This document shows, one piece after another, positions 1 to 10,370 of a stretch of 64,000 bases of DNA. The DNA comes from Ephydatia muelleri (lineage: Eukaryota > Porifera > Demospongiae > Spongillida > Spongillidae), in NCBI GenBank assembly GCA_013339895.1, contig JABACO010000009.1:7482253-7546252 (forward strand), in the 5' to 3' direction. Below the pieces are notes generated by a model that saw only the letters and a list, made by a program, of their open reading frames with translations, was not told where the DNA came from and ran no database searches. Each line of letters opens with the position of its first letter. Within the stretch, counting starts at the first letter, position 1. The position numbers and the translations under genes are program-made.

Positions 1-176
1 GCAAACAACTTGCACTATCTGACCAGGAAACAACTGATCAATATGTTGTTGACTGCAAAGTGTTAACTGTTACATAAACAGAGTGGCTTTAGTATAGAGC
101 ACTGTGGTGCAATATTGCTCTGTTGCCCGTGAAAGAGTTAATAAGCCTCTTAAATGATGATCTCCAATTTTCCAGA

Positions 177-178
<2 letters not shown>

Positions 179-208
<30 letters not shown>

Positions 209-252
209 GGTGTTGGGGGGGGGGTGGGGGGTGGGGGGGGGGGGGTTGGGGT

Positions 253-285
<33 letters not shown>

Positions 286-303
286 GGGGGGGGGTGGTGG
301 GGA
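179..303. repeat. G-rich homopolymer/low-complexity tract
   Basis: About 125 bases are almost pure G on the + strand with scattered T. The open frames over it (poly-Gly or poly-Pro) are artefacts of composition. The preceding 178 bases hold no gene that I can support. The tract lies near the 3' end of the minus-strand RT relic and could form G-quadruplex; its exact length in an assembly is unreliable. Confidence 0.9.
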
Positions 304-309
304 TCTCTC

Positions 310-821
310 TGTGATGCAGAACATCAGATGATCCAATACTAAGGCATCATCAAGAGAGACAAGCTCATTAAAGTGCTTGATAGATGCAGCAAGGTACGTA
401 CTTGCAAGAAGGAGAGCAGGCACCAGAAACACTTAAGGAGGAAATGTAGGCAGCTGAAGAATTTTAGAACGACTACAGAGCCCAAGACCCCCTGCTTAGG
501 TTGAGTTGGGTTTGTTGCCATGCGACATTAGGTGTGTCTATCGCAGTGCATTCTGAAAACAGCGACATCATTATCAAAGAATTGCAAAGCCCCACCAATA
601 AAGGCTGGAGGGTTGATCTAGCAAGGTGCACCAACTTGGCAAAGCCACCACATTCTCTAAGCAAGAGCAGAGACACCTGAGGATCAACAGCACCTACAGC
701 CATCAACAGTGAAGCAATTTGGAAGCATCTGCACGTTTTGTGCAACAGGCTTGGCATAATAGATTAAATCTCCAATTGGAGCCTCAAGAATCTCTAAGTT
801 AGGAACACCAAACTTTTTCAT
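310..821 (-). pseudogene. LINE-like reverse transcriptase relic, downstream half
   Basis: Read on the minus strand, this segment continues the RT relic at 3028-3600 after a 2.2-kb transposon insertion. The motif LEILEAPIGD just downstream of the junction matches FEILGAPIGS in the other RT copy at about 39740. It is followed by a stretch of the type DPQVSLLLLRECGGFAKLVHLARS, comparable to CDPQSAIALLRVCASFWRLAHLVRS in that copy. Frameshifts and stops show that it is dead. This is the thumb/C-terminal part of a retrotransposon RT. Family beyond 'LINE-like' cannot be fixed by eye. Confidence 0.7.
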
Positions 822-825
822 GAGA

Positions 826-3023
826 GGGTCATTCCATGTCAGATCACCCAATGACCGCCCTTAGTTTATAACACTGCACCCTCTCAGAATTAGATGAAAT
901 TTGGTATAAATGTTAAGTATCACTGGGAAAGTTATTTCACCAATTATCACCTTTGTGATGAATTAGATTAGGAGATAATTAATTTTTAATTTCTATATAC
1001 CTTTCTGACCTCTCAACAATTGCACCCCCTTTCATATTAAGAGATGGTCCAAAACATGGTATCATTTTGAAGCTCAGAGCATGACAAATCACATGGTATT
1101 TTTACTTCAATGCTATGGATTATATAGTTAGTATTATTGTGCAATGAAATATTTAACCTTGTGTCCCTTAAAAGGATAGGTAGTTATTAAAAATGCCACC
1201 ATTTCCAGAAAGCCCTACCATTCTAGTTCATAAGAATTAAAAATACGATGGCAAATCTTGCTGTTAACATACCATACATTTCCTAGGAAGACTATTTTTT
1301 CAAACGGTTTGATTTCAAGGCAAATGTGGCATTGCGAGGCTTCATGTGTTAATTTATTCATGATTTCTGCACACTTGTGGTATTAAATGTAAACAGAACA
1401 TAGGCGCATGAAGCCTTACGTGGCTAATAAACAGCTGAGCGCTTCCTGTTCTGCAATACGCGTGTTGTGCATTTGAAATCGTGGCAGCTTTGGAACCCTT
1501 GGAAATTGATTTGCCATTACATACACTAAAGTCCAAACGGTGCGCACAGTTTCCAATGAGATCGAACTTCTTTCGTTGCGTTCCAAGTTGGCTTCGACTG
1601 ATATTTGTGACATTTGTTCACATCATGAGCAAGAGTACCTGCACAAGTACTCTGTTCTACAGAGAAAGTGCTGCAATGTCTTTGATCAGCACAAAGACTG
1701 CAAGCCACGACAGAAGTCACTAAGGGAGATCACTAGTGAGTGTAGGGCAAGTGCACTGAAAAGTGGGCATTTCCCTTATTCCAGGAGACAACTTTGCTCA
1801 TTGTGCAGAACACACTTACAGAAATTGTCTGTCCAAGCTCCTGAAGAGTTCCCCACACTTGTTGATTTACCAATTCCTGGTCCACCAACATCTTATTTGA
1901 ACGAAGAGCTCCCTTTGTCTGCTTCCTCCATCCACCGAATCTACTTCTGATGACAGTGTTGTTCATGGAGTAGTGATTGAGGAAGTTATTCACTATTTAA
2001 ACCTCACTCCAGTGAAACTTGGTAAGGTTGAACATTTCAGTACTAACCGCACCATCAAGGAAACACAGAGGCATCATCGCTATGTTCCATAATCAACTAG
2101 CACCCTAGCAGTGCATAAAATATCCTCTGGAGAGAGGACTGCTGCGGTTAGTATTGTGGGGTCATTGCAGATTGATACCTCTGATGTGACCAAGGGCAGC
2201 TGCATTGCATGTATGTACGATGACGAGGTCTGGTTTGGCTGTGAAGGATATATCTGAGGAGTTTTGTGAAGTTTTCATGCATCCTAGTGTTGGAATTAGT
2301 AGTTATGTTTTTCCTGAAAAGGATGACACTTGTTGGATTTGTGAAAGTTACATTCTTTGCACGATTGAGCACTCCATCCTAACCAGTAGAAGAGGGTACT
2401 CCATTTCACAGGAATCAATGTCCAAGGCTACAAAGGCTCATAATTTGTGGGAGAAATAGGAGTGTAATACCACATCCACATTACGCTGTTGTATTTGTGT
2501 GTAATAATATACTTTTCTTGGCATACTCTATAGTAAACGAATACATTACTGTGACAGTGGTTACTATTTATGTCAGGGAAAAATAATGTTATCATTTGCC
2601 ACCAATTTTTTTACATAATGCAGTGCTAGAATGGTAGGGCTTTCTGGGAAATGGTGGCATTTTTAATAACTACCTATCCTTTTAGGGGACACAAGGTTAA
2701 ATATTTCATTGCACAATAATACTAACTATATAATCCATAGCATTAAAGTAAAAATAGCATGTGATTTGTCATGCTCTGAGCTTTAAAATGATATCTTACA
2801 TGATATATTTGGACCATCACTTAATATGAAAAGAGGGTGCAAGTGTTGAGAGGTCAGAAAGGTAAAATAAAATAAAAACTTGATTATCTCCTAATCTAAT
2901 TCATCACAAAGGTGATAATTGGTGTGATAACTTTCCCATTGATATTAATCATATATACCAAATTTCATCTAAATCTGAGAGGGTGCAGTGTTATTGACTG
3001 GGTGATCTGACATAGAATGACCC
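826..3023. mobile_element. TIR DNA transposon, ~400-bp inverted repeats, 4-bp TSD
   Basis: The ends are long inverted repeats: about 826-1226 pairs with about 2637-3023. Both begin GGGTCATTC and share ATGTCAGATCACCCA-type sequence, with scattered mismatches. GAGA flanks both ends (822-825 and 3024-3027). Excising the element plus one GAGA restores an in-frame RT reading on the minus strand, which independently proves the borders. It contains a broken + strand gene (1540-2459). The superfamily is not certain; a 4-bp TSD with GGG-ends does not match one family uniquely. Confidence 0.85.
1540..2459 (+). pseudogene. Decayed ORF of the TIR element (Cys-rich N-terminus, FMHP-type C-terminal module)
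   Basis: Three blocks remain. The first (1540-1935) has CDICSHHEQEY, then CCNVFDQHK and RRQLCSLCRTHLQKL, a paired-cysteine zinc-binding arrangement. The second (about 1936-2092) reads in a shifted frame with LNLTPVKLGK. The third (about 2160-2459) has CIACMYDDEVWFG, then after another frameshift FMHPSVGISSYVFPEKDDTCW. I recall the same block order (CC-P-F-HK ... LC--CR--L ... LG-SPVK ... FMHP-G----P--D-CW) in many uncharacterised cnidarian and sponge proteins, so I infer a TE-borne family. Two frameshifts and a stop near 2092 make this copy non-functional. No transposase catalytic core is recognisable. Confidence 0.6.
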
Positions 3024-3027
3024 GAGA

Positions 3028-3600
3028 GGTGAAAATGAGCTGAGGTCGCCCAAGCTAAATAATTCACACTTTTCAGCATTGATGAAAAGACCAAGTGGAG
3101 GACCCAGCTCCTGGATGATGAAAGCTACAGCAGGTTTAAACCCCGCAACTTCACCATCTGAGATTTTGGAACAGCAGACTGGAACATACATCATCCATAG
3201 CAATGGCAGTAACCAGTTTGTGCAACACAAGGAACATGGCCGCCTAGCTGATGATACCCATCGGATGCCACAGGGTAGGGATGCTGACCATAACACCACA
3301 GAACCCAGTGGAGCAGGCTAGAGCTTCATCCACTGCAATAGGGCGAATATCAGGAAGACAATTAGCTTTGTTCTTATCAAGTGCTATGAGACTGCCTCTG
3401 GTATTAGCTCTGACAAGGTTCAGGTTCAGCCTGCCATAAAGGTCAGCCAGAACAACTGCCTTGGCCTTGTTGGAGCTGGTTGCTAGGCGAGAGGGGGTAG
3501 GCCAGATGTGATAGCGACTCCCCCCCCCCCCCCCCCCCCCCCCCAAGCACCGTATGCTTCCACTACCATGGGGACACAGACACACCTGAGCTCCTTGCAC
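3028..3600 (-). pseudogene. LINE-like reverse transcriptase relic, upstream half
   Basis: The minus strand shows an LPDIRPIAVDEAL-type block (compare the DVRPIAVGE block near 39100), then the RT motif D-like GLFINAEKCELFS just before the transposon insertion. A run of more than 20 C (3521-3544) and frame changes interrupt it. It belongs with 310-821. I see no promoter or 5' end. Family assignment rests on resemblance to the second, better copy at 38900-40515. Confidence 0.7.
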
Positions 3601-3932
3601 TTTATGTCACTGGCCTAGTGCTTTCTATTGTTATTTGTAATTATAGTAAATAAGTACATTACATTCACCATAAAGATACAGCATGCATGCTAAACTATCT
3701 CAGAGTCCAAAGTAGCTCAAAGGTAAGTCAGTAGGTACGTTATTGAAGTTTGTGTGCATTTTGAATATAATGTTTTGATGAGTGAGTTACAGTGTTTAAA
3801 TAAAGAGAAATTGCATGGAGGGTATAACTACATTTCAGGAGGACAAGATGACCAAAGGATCACTATTCTGATGATAAAATTGCCTGTATGAATTAAAAAA
3901 AATAAAAAAATACACCGGTGTACTTGTATCTC
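3601..3932. other. No gene seen
   Basis: AT-rich sequence between the RT relic and a palindromic MITE. I see no coding, RNA or regulatory feature I can support. Confidence 0.6.
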
Positions 3933-4232
3933 AAACAAGTAAATAAAAACATTCTCTAACGAGAAAGTTGTTGGTATATAGGATTGACCAATGGTGATGT
4001 AAAAAGCATGGAAACAAGAGTGACAGAAATTTGACTGGAAAATTGAAATAGGCCTATATTTAGCCCATCACTCAGGCATGCACTGTTATAACGTTAGTGT
4101 GCTAAATATAGGCCTATTTCAATTTTCCAGTCAAATTTCTGTCACTCTTGTTTCCATGCTTTTTACACCACCATTGGTCAATCCTATATACCAACAACTT
4201 TCTCGTTAGAGAATGTTTTTATTTACTTGTTT
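3933..4232. mobile_element. Fold-back MITE (palindrome, 132-bp arms)
   Basis: The left arm 3933-4064 is nearly a perfect reverse complement of 4101-4232, with a ~36-bp spacer. Arms start AAACAAGTAAATAAAAAC and end at ...TATATTTAGC. One difference is GGTGATG versus GGTGGTG near the middle. No ORF is present. It is a non-autonomous inverted-repeat element; the parental family is unknown. Confidence 0.85.
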
Positions 4233-4384
4233 CATTAGTTTTTTCTTCTGGCATCTTTATAAGTGGTCACAAATTTTTGAAGGGAGGGAGGGAGGTTTAA
4301 AATTTTAATAATAGAAATTATATGTATAGGAATTCTTAATGTTATTTACTATTCGGCCTTGTCCTCTATGTCTCCCCCAGCCTC

Positions 4385-4624
4385 TTCTATGGCCGCGGCT
4401 GCCTGGTTCTGGCCATGGGAGCCATGTGGGTGGTGGTGGCAGTGGCCAGGGGAGCAGCAGGCGAAGTGGTGATGGGGGCACTGGTGTCAATACTGCTGGT
4501 GCCGGTGGTGGTAAGCGGCGGTGCTCCTGCTTCTGCTGATGGCGGCGGGGGCAGTTCTGCTGCTGCTTCTGCTGGTGGCGGGTGGGGGCAGTGCTGCTGC
4601 TGCTTCTGCTGGTGGCAGCGGGGC

Positions 4625-4655
<31 letters not shown>

Positions 4656-4665
4656 ATTGTAGTCG
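4385..4665. repeat. GCT/GGT-rich imperfect trinucleotide repeat
   Basis: A quasi-repetitive block of GGTGGTGGC, GCTGCTTCTGCTG and pure (GCT)n near 4627-4655. Every frame on both strands is open for a while for compositional reasons (poly-Ala/Pro/Cys), so I do not call a protein. It lies downstream of the minus-strand repeat-protein relic and might be its low-complexity tail. Confidence 0.7.
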
Positions 4666-4898
4666 AAAGTTTGTCATTGTGTCAAAAGTACATCAGATAA
4701 GGAAGCCTTTTTGTGCATCAGATTCAATAGACAGGTCACAAAGGACTGTACACAACAGTTGGGTCACCATGCATGCTTTACATGTGAAGTGAATGGTTTT
4801 GTGCAGATCCCTTACATGCGTGCTGTACACATGTTGCATGCACATCTTCCTATAGCTTTTTAATGCTAGTGCAATACAACATGCCATGACATACCTTT

Positions 4899-5478
4899 GG
4901 GTGGTAGTGGTAGTTCGGTGACCCCTGCGATACCGCTTCCTCTCGGCAGCACGTTTAGCCAATCGGACAGCGGGGTCATTCCAATACCGATTCCTTTCAG
5001 ATGCCTTAATGGCAGCTGAATTGTCCTCGTATTTCTGCCTTTTAGCAGCACGGTTCTCCTCGACGTCCTATTGATATCGCTGCCTTTTAGCAGCACGGTT
5101 CTCCTCGACGTCCTCTTGATATCGCTGCCTTTTAGCAGCACGGTTCTCCTCGTAGTCCTCTTGATAACGCTGCCTTTTAGCAGATTGCTTAGATTCAATA
5201 TCTGCGTTGTAGCTGTCGCGTACAGAGGCCTTCTTCTTTTCGGGATCGGCCTTGTAGCTGTCGCGTACAGAGGCCTTCTTCTTTTCGGGATCGACCTTGT
5301 AGCTGTCGCGTACAGAGGCCTTCTTCTTTTCGGGATCGGCCTTGTAGCTGTCGCGTACAGAGGCCTTCTTCTTTTCGGGATCGGCCTTGTAGCGCGCTCG
5401 GGCTTTAGCCTTGTTTTCTTGTGATAAAATATCGTCTTGCTTTTGAAGGTATCTCTTCTTTCGATTACGCGAAGGCAT
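4899..5478 (-). pseudogene. Basic tandem-repeat protein exon with internal stop
   Basis: Starting MPSRNRKKRYLQKQ, the minus strand encodes four near-identical 15-residue repeats (KADPEKKKASVRDSY, 45-bp DNA units at about 5210-5390). These are followed by three repeats of the type YQEDVEENRAAKRQR and a tail WNDPAVRLAKRAAERKRYRR ending at a good donor (CAAAG|GTATGT, about 4899). In the last EDVEENRAAKRQ unit the GAG following CAA is TAG (5068-5070), a single-base nonsense change. I recall similar Lys/Arg-rich N-terminal repeats in sponge TE-like proteins, some next to helicase domains; function is unknown. It may be the first exon of a longer TE gene whose remainder is not visible. Confidence 0.55.
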
Positions 5479-6018
5479 TTAACTTCACTAGTCAAAGTAT
5501 TAAACTACGATAGGAACACTAAATAAATTTCGTGCAGCTCGGAGTACGAGTATTTATACTGCATGCTGTAAAATAACTTCATCAATCAACAATAAACCAA
5601 ATAACTTCATATCCTATATAGAACTTGCTACCGCATGAGGTATTTCTCTTTCTAGGTGTCTATATGACCTTAAAGGATAACGTGCAGGTGAATTCCAAAG
5701 ATATTGGTGCTATTGCCGTTATTCAAAACCGTTCGTAGCTCGAGTTATACCTTCCTAAGGAAGACGACGACGACGACGACCAAGAATAATTTTAGGACTG
5801 GGCACGAAAAAAAGGAATTCGTTTGTTTCTCTAAAAGCACACCGTTTTATGACATGGTACAAACGTAGAACTGTAGATCTTTGAGTTCTCGTTCCATCGC
5901 GACAAAGATATGCACATCTAGGTAGCTATCCGTTTCTCCGTTGTCCCTCCAGACGCGCGTGAAGTTTTTTTAATGATATTCATCAATCCTCAATTAATCC
6001 TTGCTGCAGCAGGTTCTC
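5479..6018. other. No gene seen
   Basis: Holds a short (GAC)n run near 5765-5782, and otherwise nothing I can name. It could contain the promoter of the minus-strand repeat-protein gene, but I see no specific element. Confidence 0.5.
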
Positions 6019-6027
6019 AGTGGCGGA

Positions 6028-6061
<34 letters not shown>

Positions 6062-6080
6062 GTGGAGGGCGCACGCCCCC
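6019..6080. mobile_element. hAT-like terminal motif plus long G run
   Basis: CAGTGGCGGATTTAG is directly followed by a run of nearly 30 G and then a short GC-rich inverted segment. CAGTGGCG-type ends followed by G runs are typical of hAT-derived ends. Related motifs occur near 10022 and, inverted, at 13885-13901 and 13935-13954. No matching internal transposase is attached here. Confidence 0.5.
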
Positions 6081-6361
6081 TAACATATGGATGCACGGCT
6101 GGACAAAAAGTCGATAATTAGACAATACCGTAATTTACAAAGAGCCAAAACCAAAAGAAATATCGTATCTCATTATACTGTTCATGTTTTGCGAACCACA
6201 AATCATACTTACTTTGAGACGTTTAGTAAAAAATAAATAGCATCTGCAAATGCTGTAACATATCTGTAAACAAAACCATCGACGCGCAAGTACAAGCATT
6301 ATTATCAGTGATATGCGCAGCCCGTTTTCCTCGCCCATGTGTCTTTGGCGGGAAAAGAGGG

Positions 6362-6641
6362 GGTTACTTTAAGCGTGCGTAGTGGAGGAACCAACCGATA
6401 GAAAACGTTTGGCGAGCAATAACACTCATCAGCACACATGGGAAACACATATACAACACACAGAAGTAGCCACGATTTTTTTAAACCTGTGATCTAGACG
6501 TGAGTTTTTTTATGAATAAAAGGGGCAGTATTGTATGGGGATCCACGTAATGAAGGTAAACCAGCGATGCAGAGTGTATGGCCGCTTCTTGACGGAGGCT
6601 AGAAAGGGGAAAAAGGAGTTACAAGTTTGCAGACGATTTGC
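6362..6641 (+). pseudogene. Left fragment of a TE gene split by the HECT element
   Basis: Near 6560 the + strand reads RCRVYGRFLTEAR; after a frame change it reads KFADDL right up to the insertion point of the 5.5-kb HECT-carrying element. The reading continues on the far side (12122 onward) as HSVCAIDTGNATHPQSFVYANK. This Cys-rich start with a D-L-S-V-G-D----HP-F pattern recalls the N-terminal module of TE proteins common in cnidarians and sponges. GTAGCCACGATTTTTTT at about 6461 recurs inverted near 13138 and may be part of this outer element's ends. No complete protein remains. Confidence 0.45.
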
Positions 6642-7617
6642 TATGGAACGCCGTTTAGGTCAAAATTCGTCGTTTCTATTTGACAGCAAACCTCAATCGA
6701 TGGACAACAATCATTGCAATAATGACGTCGATCATCTTCGATCGATCGCTTTTTCACTTCGATCGAACGCGATCGTGGTCACATCTACTTCGACGAAAAT
6801 CGATTGAGGCCAAAACTGGTTCCATGCGTCTGGATCGAGCCCAAATTGTGTGCGATGGAACGTCGCACTAGACGTATCGACACAGGTCGGGTATCCATTA
6901 ACTTAAAAATTTATTCTACTTTTTTGACGCCAAACTCGTATCGACGAAACTGTATCGGTGTATAAATCACGTCGGTACAATCCAATCGGTCTCTTTTTCG
7001 CATCGATAGAAAACAATCGAGGTGTAAATAATCCTTAATAGAAAAGTTTTCCCTCTGACAATTGAGTCATAATGATACGGTGTATTATGCAACATATGTT
7101 CAATATAATTATAACTGTAATTTAAATTCGATATAATACATTGCATACACACTAAACTACATAGACAATTATACTGCTAGGGTTTGGGTCACTGGCTTGT
7201 GGGTACTAACACATGAGTCTACTTATGGGTTCAACATGCATGCATGTAACTGTGACTTTACTGATATGTACATTTCACACACACACACACACACACCATA
7301 GATTATTTAGAGAATCTATGCACACACACACACACACACACACACCATAGATTATTTAGAGAATCTATGCACACACACACACACACACACCATAGATTAT
7401 TTAGAGAATCTATGCACACACACACACACACGCACACACACTTCATAGAGTCTGGGTGATTTTACTTTGTGTAAATGCCACTGCTTCAAATGCAACCACA
7501 TCTCTTAAACTACCTCATACAGGTATTAAAATTGGATACACCATTGGATGTGTTACTCCTACAGACTAAACTACACAACTGCAAGTATTGTGGGTGCGTG
7601 TACCGATGACAAAATAA
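6642..7617. repeat. Left terminal inverted repeat of the HECT element
   Basis: Pairs with ~11273-12115. It is about 130 bp longer than its partner because a CA-repeat has expanded together with a short palindrome (7275-7440). Sequence outside the CA block is almost identical to the right TIR, so insertion or gene conversion is recent. Confidence 0.85.
7275..7440. repeat. Compound CA microsatellite with embedded palindrome, three units
   Basis: Three ~50-bp units, each a (CA)n run followed by CATAGATT...AATCTATG, an imperfect palindrome. The right TIR has only one uninterrupted GT run at the equivalent place (11449-11483). The amplification is therefore specific to the left TIR and later than TIR formation. 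Confidence 0.85.
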
Positions 7618-7940
7618 ATATCAATTCCAAAGGCTCTACGCAGATGTGCTGTGCAATTCTGATCCAATGTTCTGCTTCTCTCCTACTATAATTCTCTTGC
7701 ACGCTAACGTGTTCCTGAGCCTTCTTTGGTGACACCAAATAGCACAATGAAATACAACGGACTCGACCGTATCTTTGTGAAACAGGTTCGTGTAAAATAT
7801 ATATAGCAATACACGATACAAGAATAAAACGAGGACGACGTTCAGCAATGAGTATTGTGATGATTTGAGGGATACGAGAATGAAATGAAATATCAATGAT
7901 TAATATGAAGTTATCAACAACAAAAAACAAAACAAACAGT

Positions 7941-9646
7941 TCAAAGTTGGCCAAAACCATCGTGACATTTCAAGGCGAGGACCATAGCATCCTTGAAGGA
8001 ACCATAGTCCTCACCATGACAGGTGGGTAGACGAATTTCAAGACTACAGGTAGAGGCTGTAGGTAAACGATCACTTCCGTGATTGAAAGTGATTGTGCAC
8101 TGTTATTAAAGCCTTGCGGAGGAATCGTTGAACACCCTGTAAAGAAGGACAACAGATCTCCCAAAGTGCAGCCATCAGCAGTTTCTATTACATAGAAAGT
8201 GTAATAACTTAATGAAAACTTCACTATTATACCTACCATCATTGCACTCTTCGATGAAGATATTGAAGTTACAATACGCTGAATATTCAGTTGTGTGCTT
8301 AGATGCACTATTCTCACTGAAGTCCACTCTCAGAATAGATCTGAGGATATCTGCAAAAATGAGTTCATTTAAAAAATAACTCGACAGGGTGAGAATAGGC
8401 AATTACCTGCATCGATATTTAATTTTGCATACAAAAAAAACGGTTCGAACAACAATGGCTGACTTTTAATTTCACTCAAGACCCCCAGTGTTTGTAGTCC
8501 CTCCAAAAACTGGTGCATACTGGCTTTCACCTTTAACATTAAATGGAAATCCAAAATTGTCGAGAGTATCAGTGGTTTAAGGTCAAGGCTATTCAAAGGG
8601 GCAAAATATCCACACTCCATTAACAACATTCTTGGGCCATCTTCATTAAATACAGCCTTTAAGTCATCTAACGATGTTGAAGCGATCACCTGTAAATTAA
8701 AACAATGCATACTGACTATTATGATCATAAATGTGCTCACAACATTTCAAAATGATAGATAGTCAATCTTAAAAGTTGTACGCCCTCAGGATTTAAAAGG
8801 TTAAAAACATTTTAATACCATTAAGTAGGGACTTGAATGATTAATTGTAATTTGATACATGAATCAATGTTACAAAAATACTGGTGGGATTAAGGAACGA
8901 TCACTTACTCTTTCAACAGTATCTCTCAGAGAAAGGTCTGGAATATCACACGAATTTACACCTGTACTTGTACAGGTTCCATACGCTATATAATTGTACA
9001 CAGATGAAGACAAACATGGAATCCCGCAGCCTCCTTGTAGTATTGACATTGCAACAACGACTCCTAAATGATAATACTGGCGTTGCTGAAATGTAATGTA
9101 CATTTTAATTCCAAAAACTCATATACACATGATTTGTATTAGCGACAGTGCAATTAAAAACAAAGCAGCTATTTTTATGCTTTCCCAATTTGTAATCAAA
9201 ACATAACTGATCCTAGAATGATATGGTTATCAAAAAAAATTTGTAACAAGATCAGTCAGATATTGAATTTACTCTCAGCTACATAAAACAATTGCTACTA
9301 TTCTCAGTACATACCACAAGCGCAGGCACATTTAAAGAGAAGAACTTAATATTGTCCCCTCTTAGTAGACTCTCTCCAGCCTGAAGAACCAGGAGTCTAA
9401 AAAACTCTCGCCGTGGGCCACCATCATCAATAGAGGATTCCCCAAAGAACGTGACCTGATGTGACATAATATCATCTTTGTCTTGGAATGCAAAATACAC
9501 ATACCTTAAGCAGAAAAGAAGCGCAAAATGACTGTTTTTGAGCCTCCCGTAGTGCATCCATCCATACAGTGCTACGATGAACAGTAATGCGAAGAGTTGT
9601 CTCACAAATGATGGCTGTGGCCAGCTTCTTTAACACTTCAGAAACA
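7941..9646 (-). CDS. HECT-domain E3 ubiquitin ligase gene in transposon (one frameshift)
   Basis: Six minus-strand exons with GT-AG junctions can be read: 9505-9646, 9315-9455, 8909-9085, 8407-8689, 8237-8350 and 7941-8184; their phases fit. Order of landmarks: ITVHRSTVWMDALRE, VTFFGESSIDDGGPRREFF (the HECT signature GE--D-GGP-REFF), YYHLG...LQGGCGIPCLSS, RSILRVDFSENSA, TIPPQGF, and the catalytic LPTASTC motif with its cysteine near 8040, ending GFGQL then stop. This covers essentially a whole HECT domain (family: ubiquitin thioester transfer to substrate). A one-base frame change near 8081-8107 separates TIPPQGF from LPTASTC; it may be real decay or a sequence error. The start is not visible: exon 9505-9646 begins at an acceptor, so upstream exons are missing or unrecognised. 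It resembles G2E3-like HECT proteins. Confidence 0.75.
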
Positions 9647-10019
9647 CTGTTGACAGATAGAAGAGAAAAGTTAAAATACTTCAACAAACCAATGAGTTAA
9701 ACTCTTTCTCATCACACGTACAGAAGAGCACAGATTAAACTTAACACAACTTCATGCAAATACAAAGGATTTGAATAATAGTGAACACAATTAGCACATG
9801 AACATAACCTTCAAGCTCAACAAAGTACTAGATAACCAATACTCTGATAAAATGAAATGGTCATAAATACCCATGTGGTCTACAATGGTATTTTACAAAA
9901 CAAATGTTTAGAATCCAATACCTTTCAACATTTGATGCCTGGGTTCTCTTGCAGTTAGCACTTTGCTGCACAAGGCCACTTAGCATAATAAAAACAAAAC
10001 CAATATAATAAACTTGTTC

Positions 10020-10370
10020 AAATGCAGTAGCGAATCTGGGGGGGGGGGTTTGGGGGTTTAAACCCCCCCACCCCTGCAATTATTAATAATATTATTGGCC
10101 AGACTGACTGCTGCTATTTTGAGAAGTTGATTTGCCAAGTGCTACTGGTTTAAAACAAGAGCTGGTTAGCTGGAAATTCTTTTGGAATGAAGGCAGACAT
10201 GAAGACAAACCAGAAGGTTTGATGGATGCATTGCCATATACTGATGAAGAATCGTTCTAAATATTCGTCAACTAATTTTAATTGGATGTACGACACTGAT
10301 TGGAACTTGTCAGGCAGAAAGGTCTTTTTTGGTTACGCTTCAAGACACACTTAACCTCTTAGATGCTAAA
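10020..10370 (+). pseudogene. hAT transposase C-terminal fragment
   Basis: A hAT-like end motif with a G run (CAGTAGCGAATCT then G10) stands at about 10022-10045. Downstream on + there is WKFFWNEGRHEDKPEGLMDA and then NIRQLILIGC...CQAERSF, matching the hAT dimerisation region (YPNI---L-I---LPVT---ERSFS--R). A stop after EESF and a frame change show it is dead. It sits inside the HECT element, so it is an older or nested insertion, not likely its mobiliser. Confidence 0.5.

Noticed and set aside
70..432. Proline-/glycine-rich ORFs over the G tract
   Set aside because: Open only because the sequence is homopolymeric; all frames are open and none has protein-like composition outside the tract.
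6967..7152. Identical 61-residue ORF at 6967-7152 (-) and 11608-11793 (+)
   Set aside because: Lies in the TIRs; identity comes from the inverted repeat, with no coding motif.
10020..10370. hAT fragment as the mobiliser of the HECT element
   Set aside because: hAT gives 8-bp TSDs and CA-G-type ends; the HECT element has 6-bp TSD and TATGGAACG ends.
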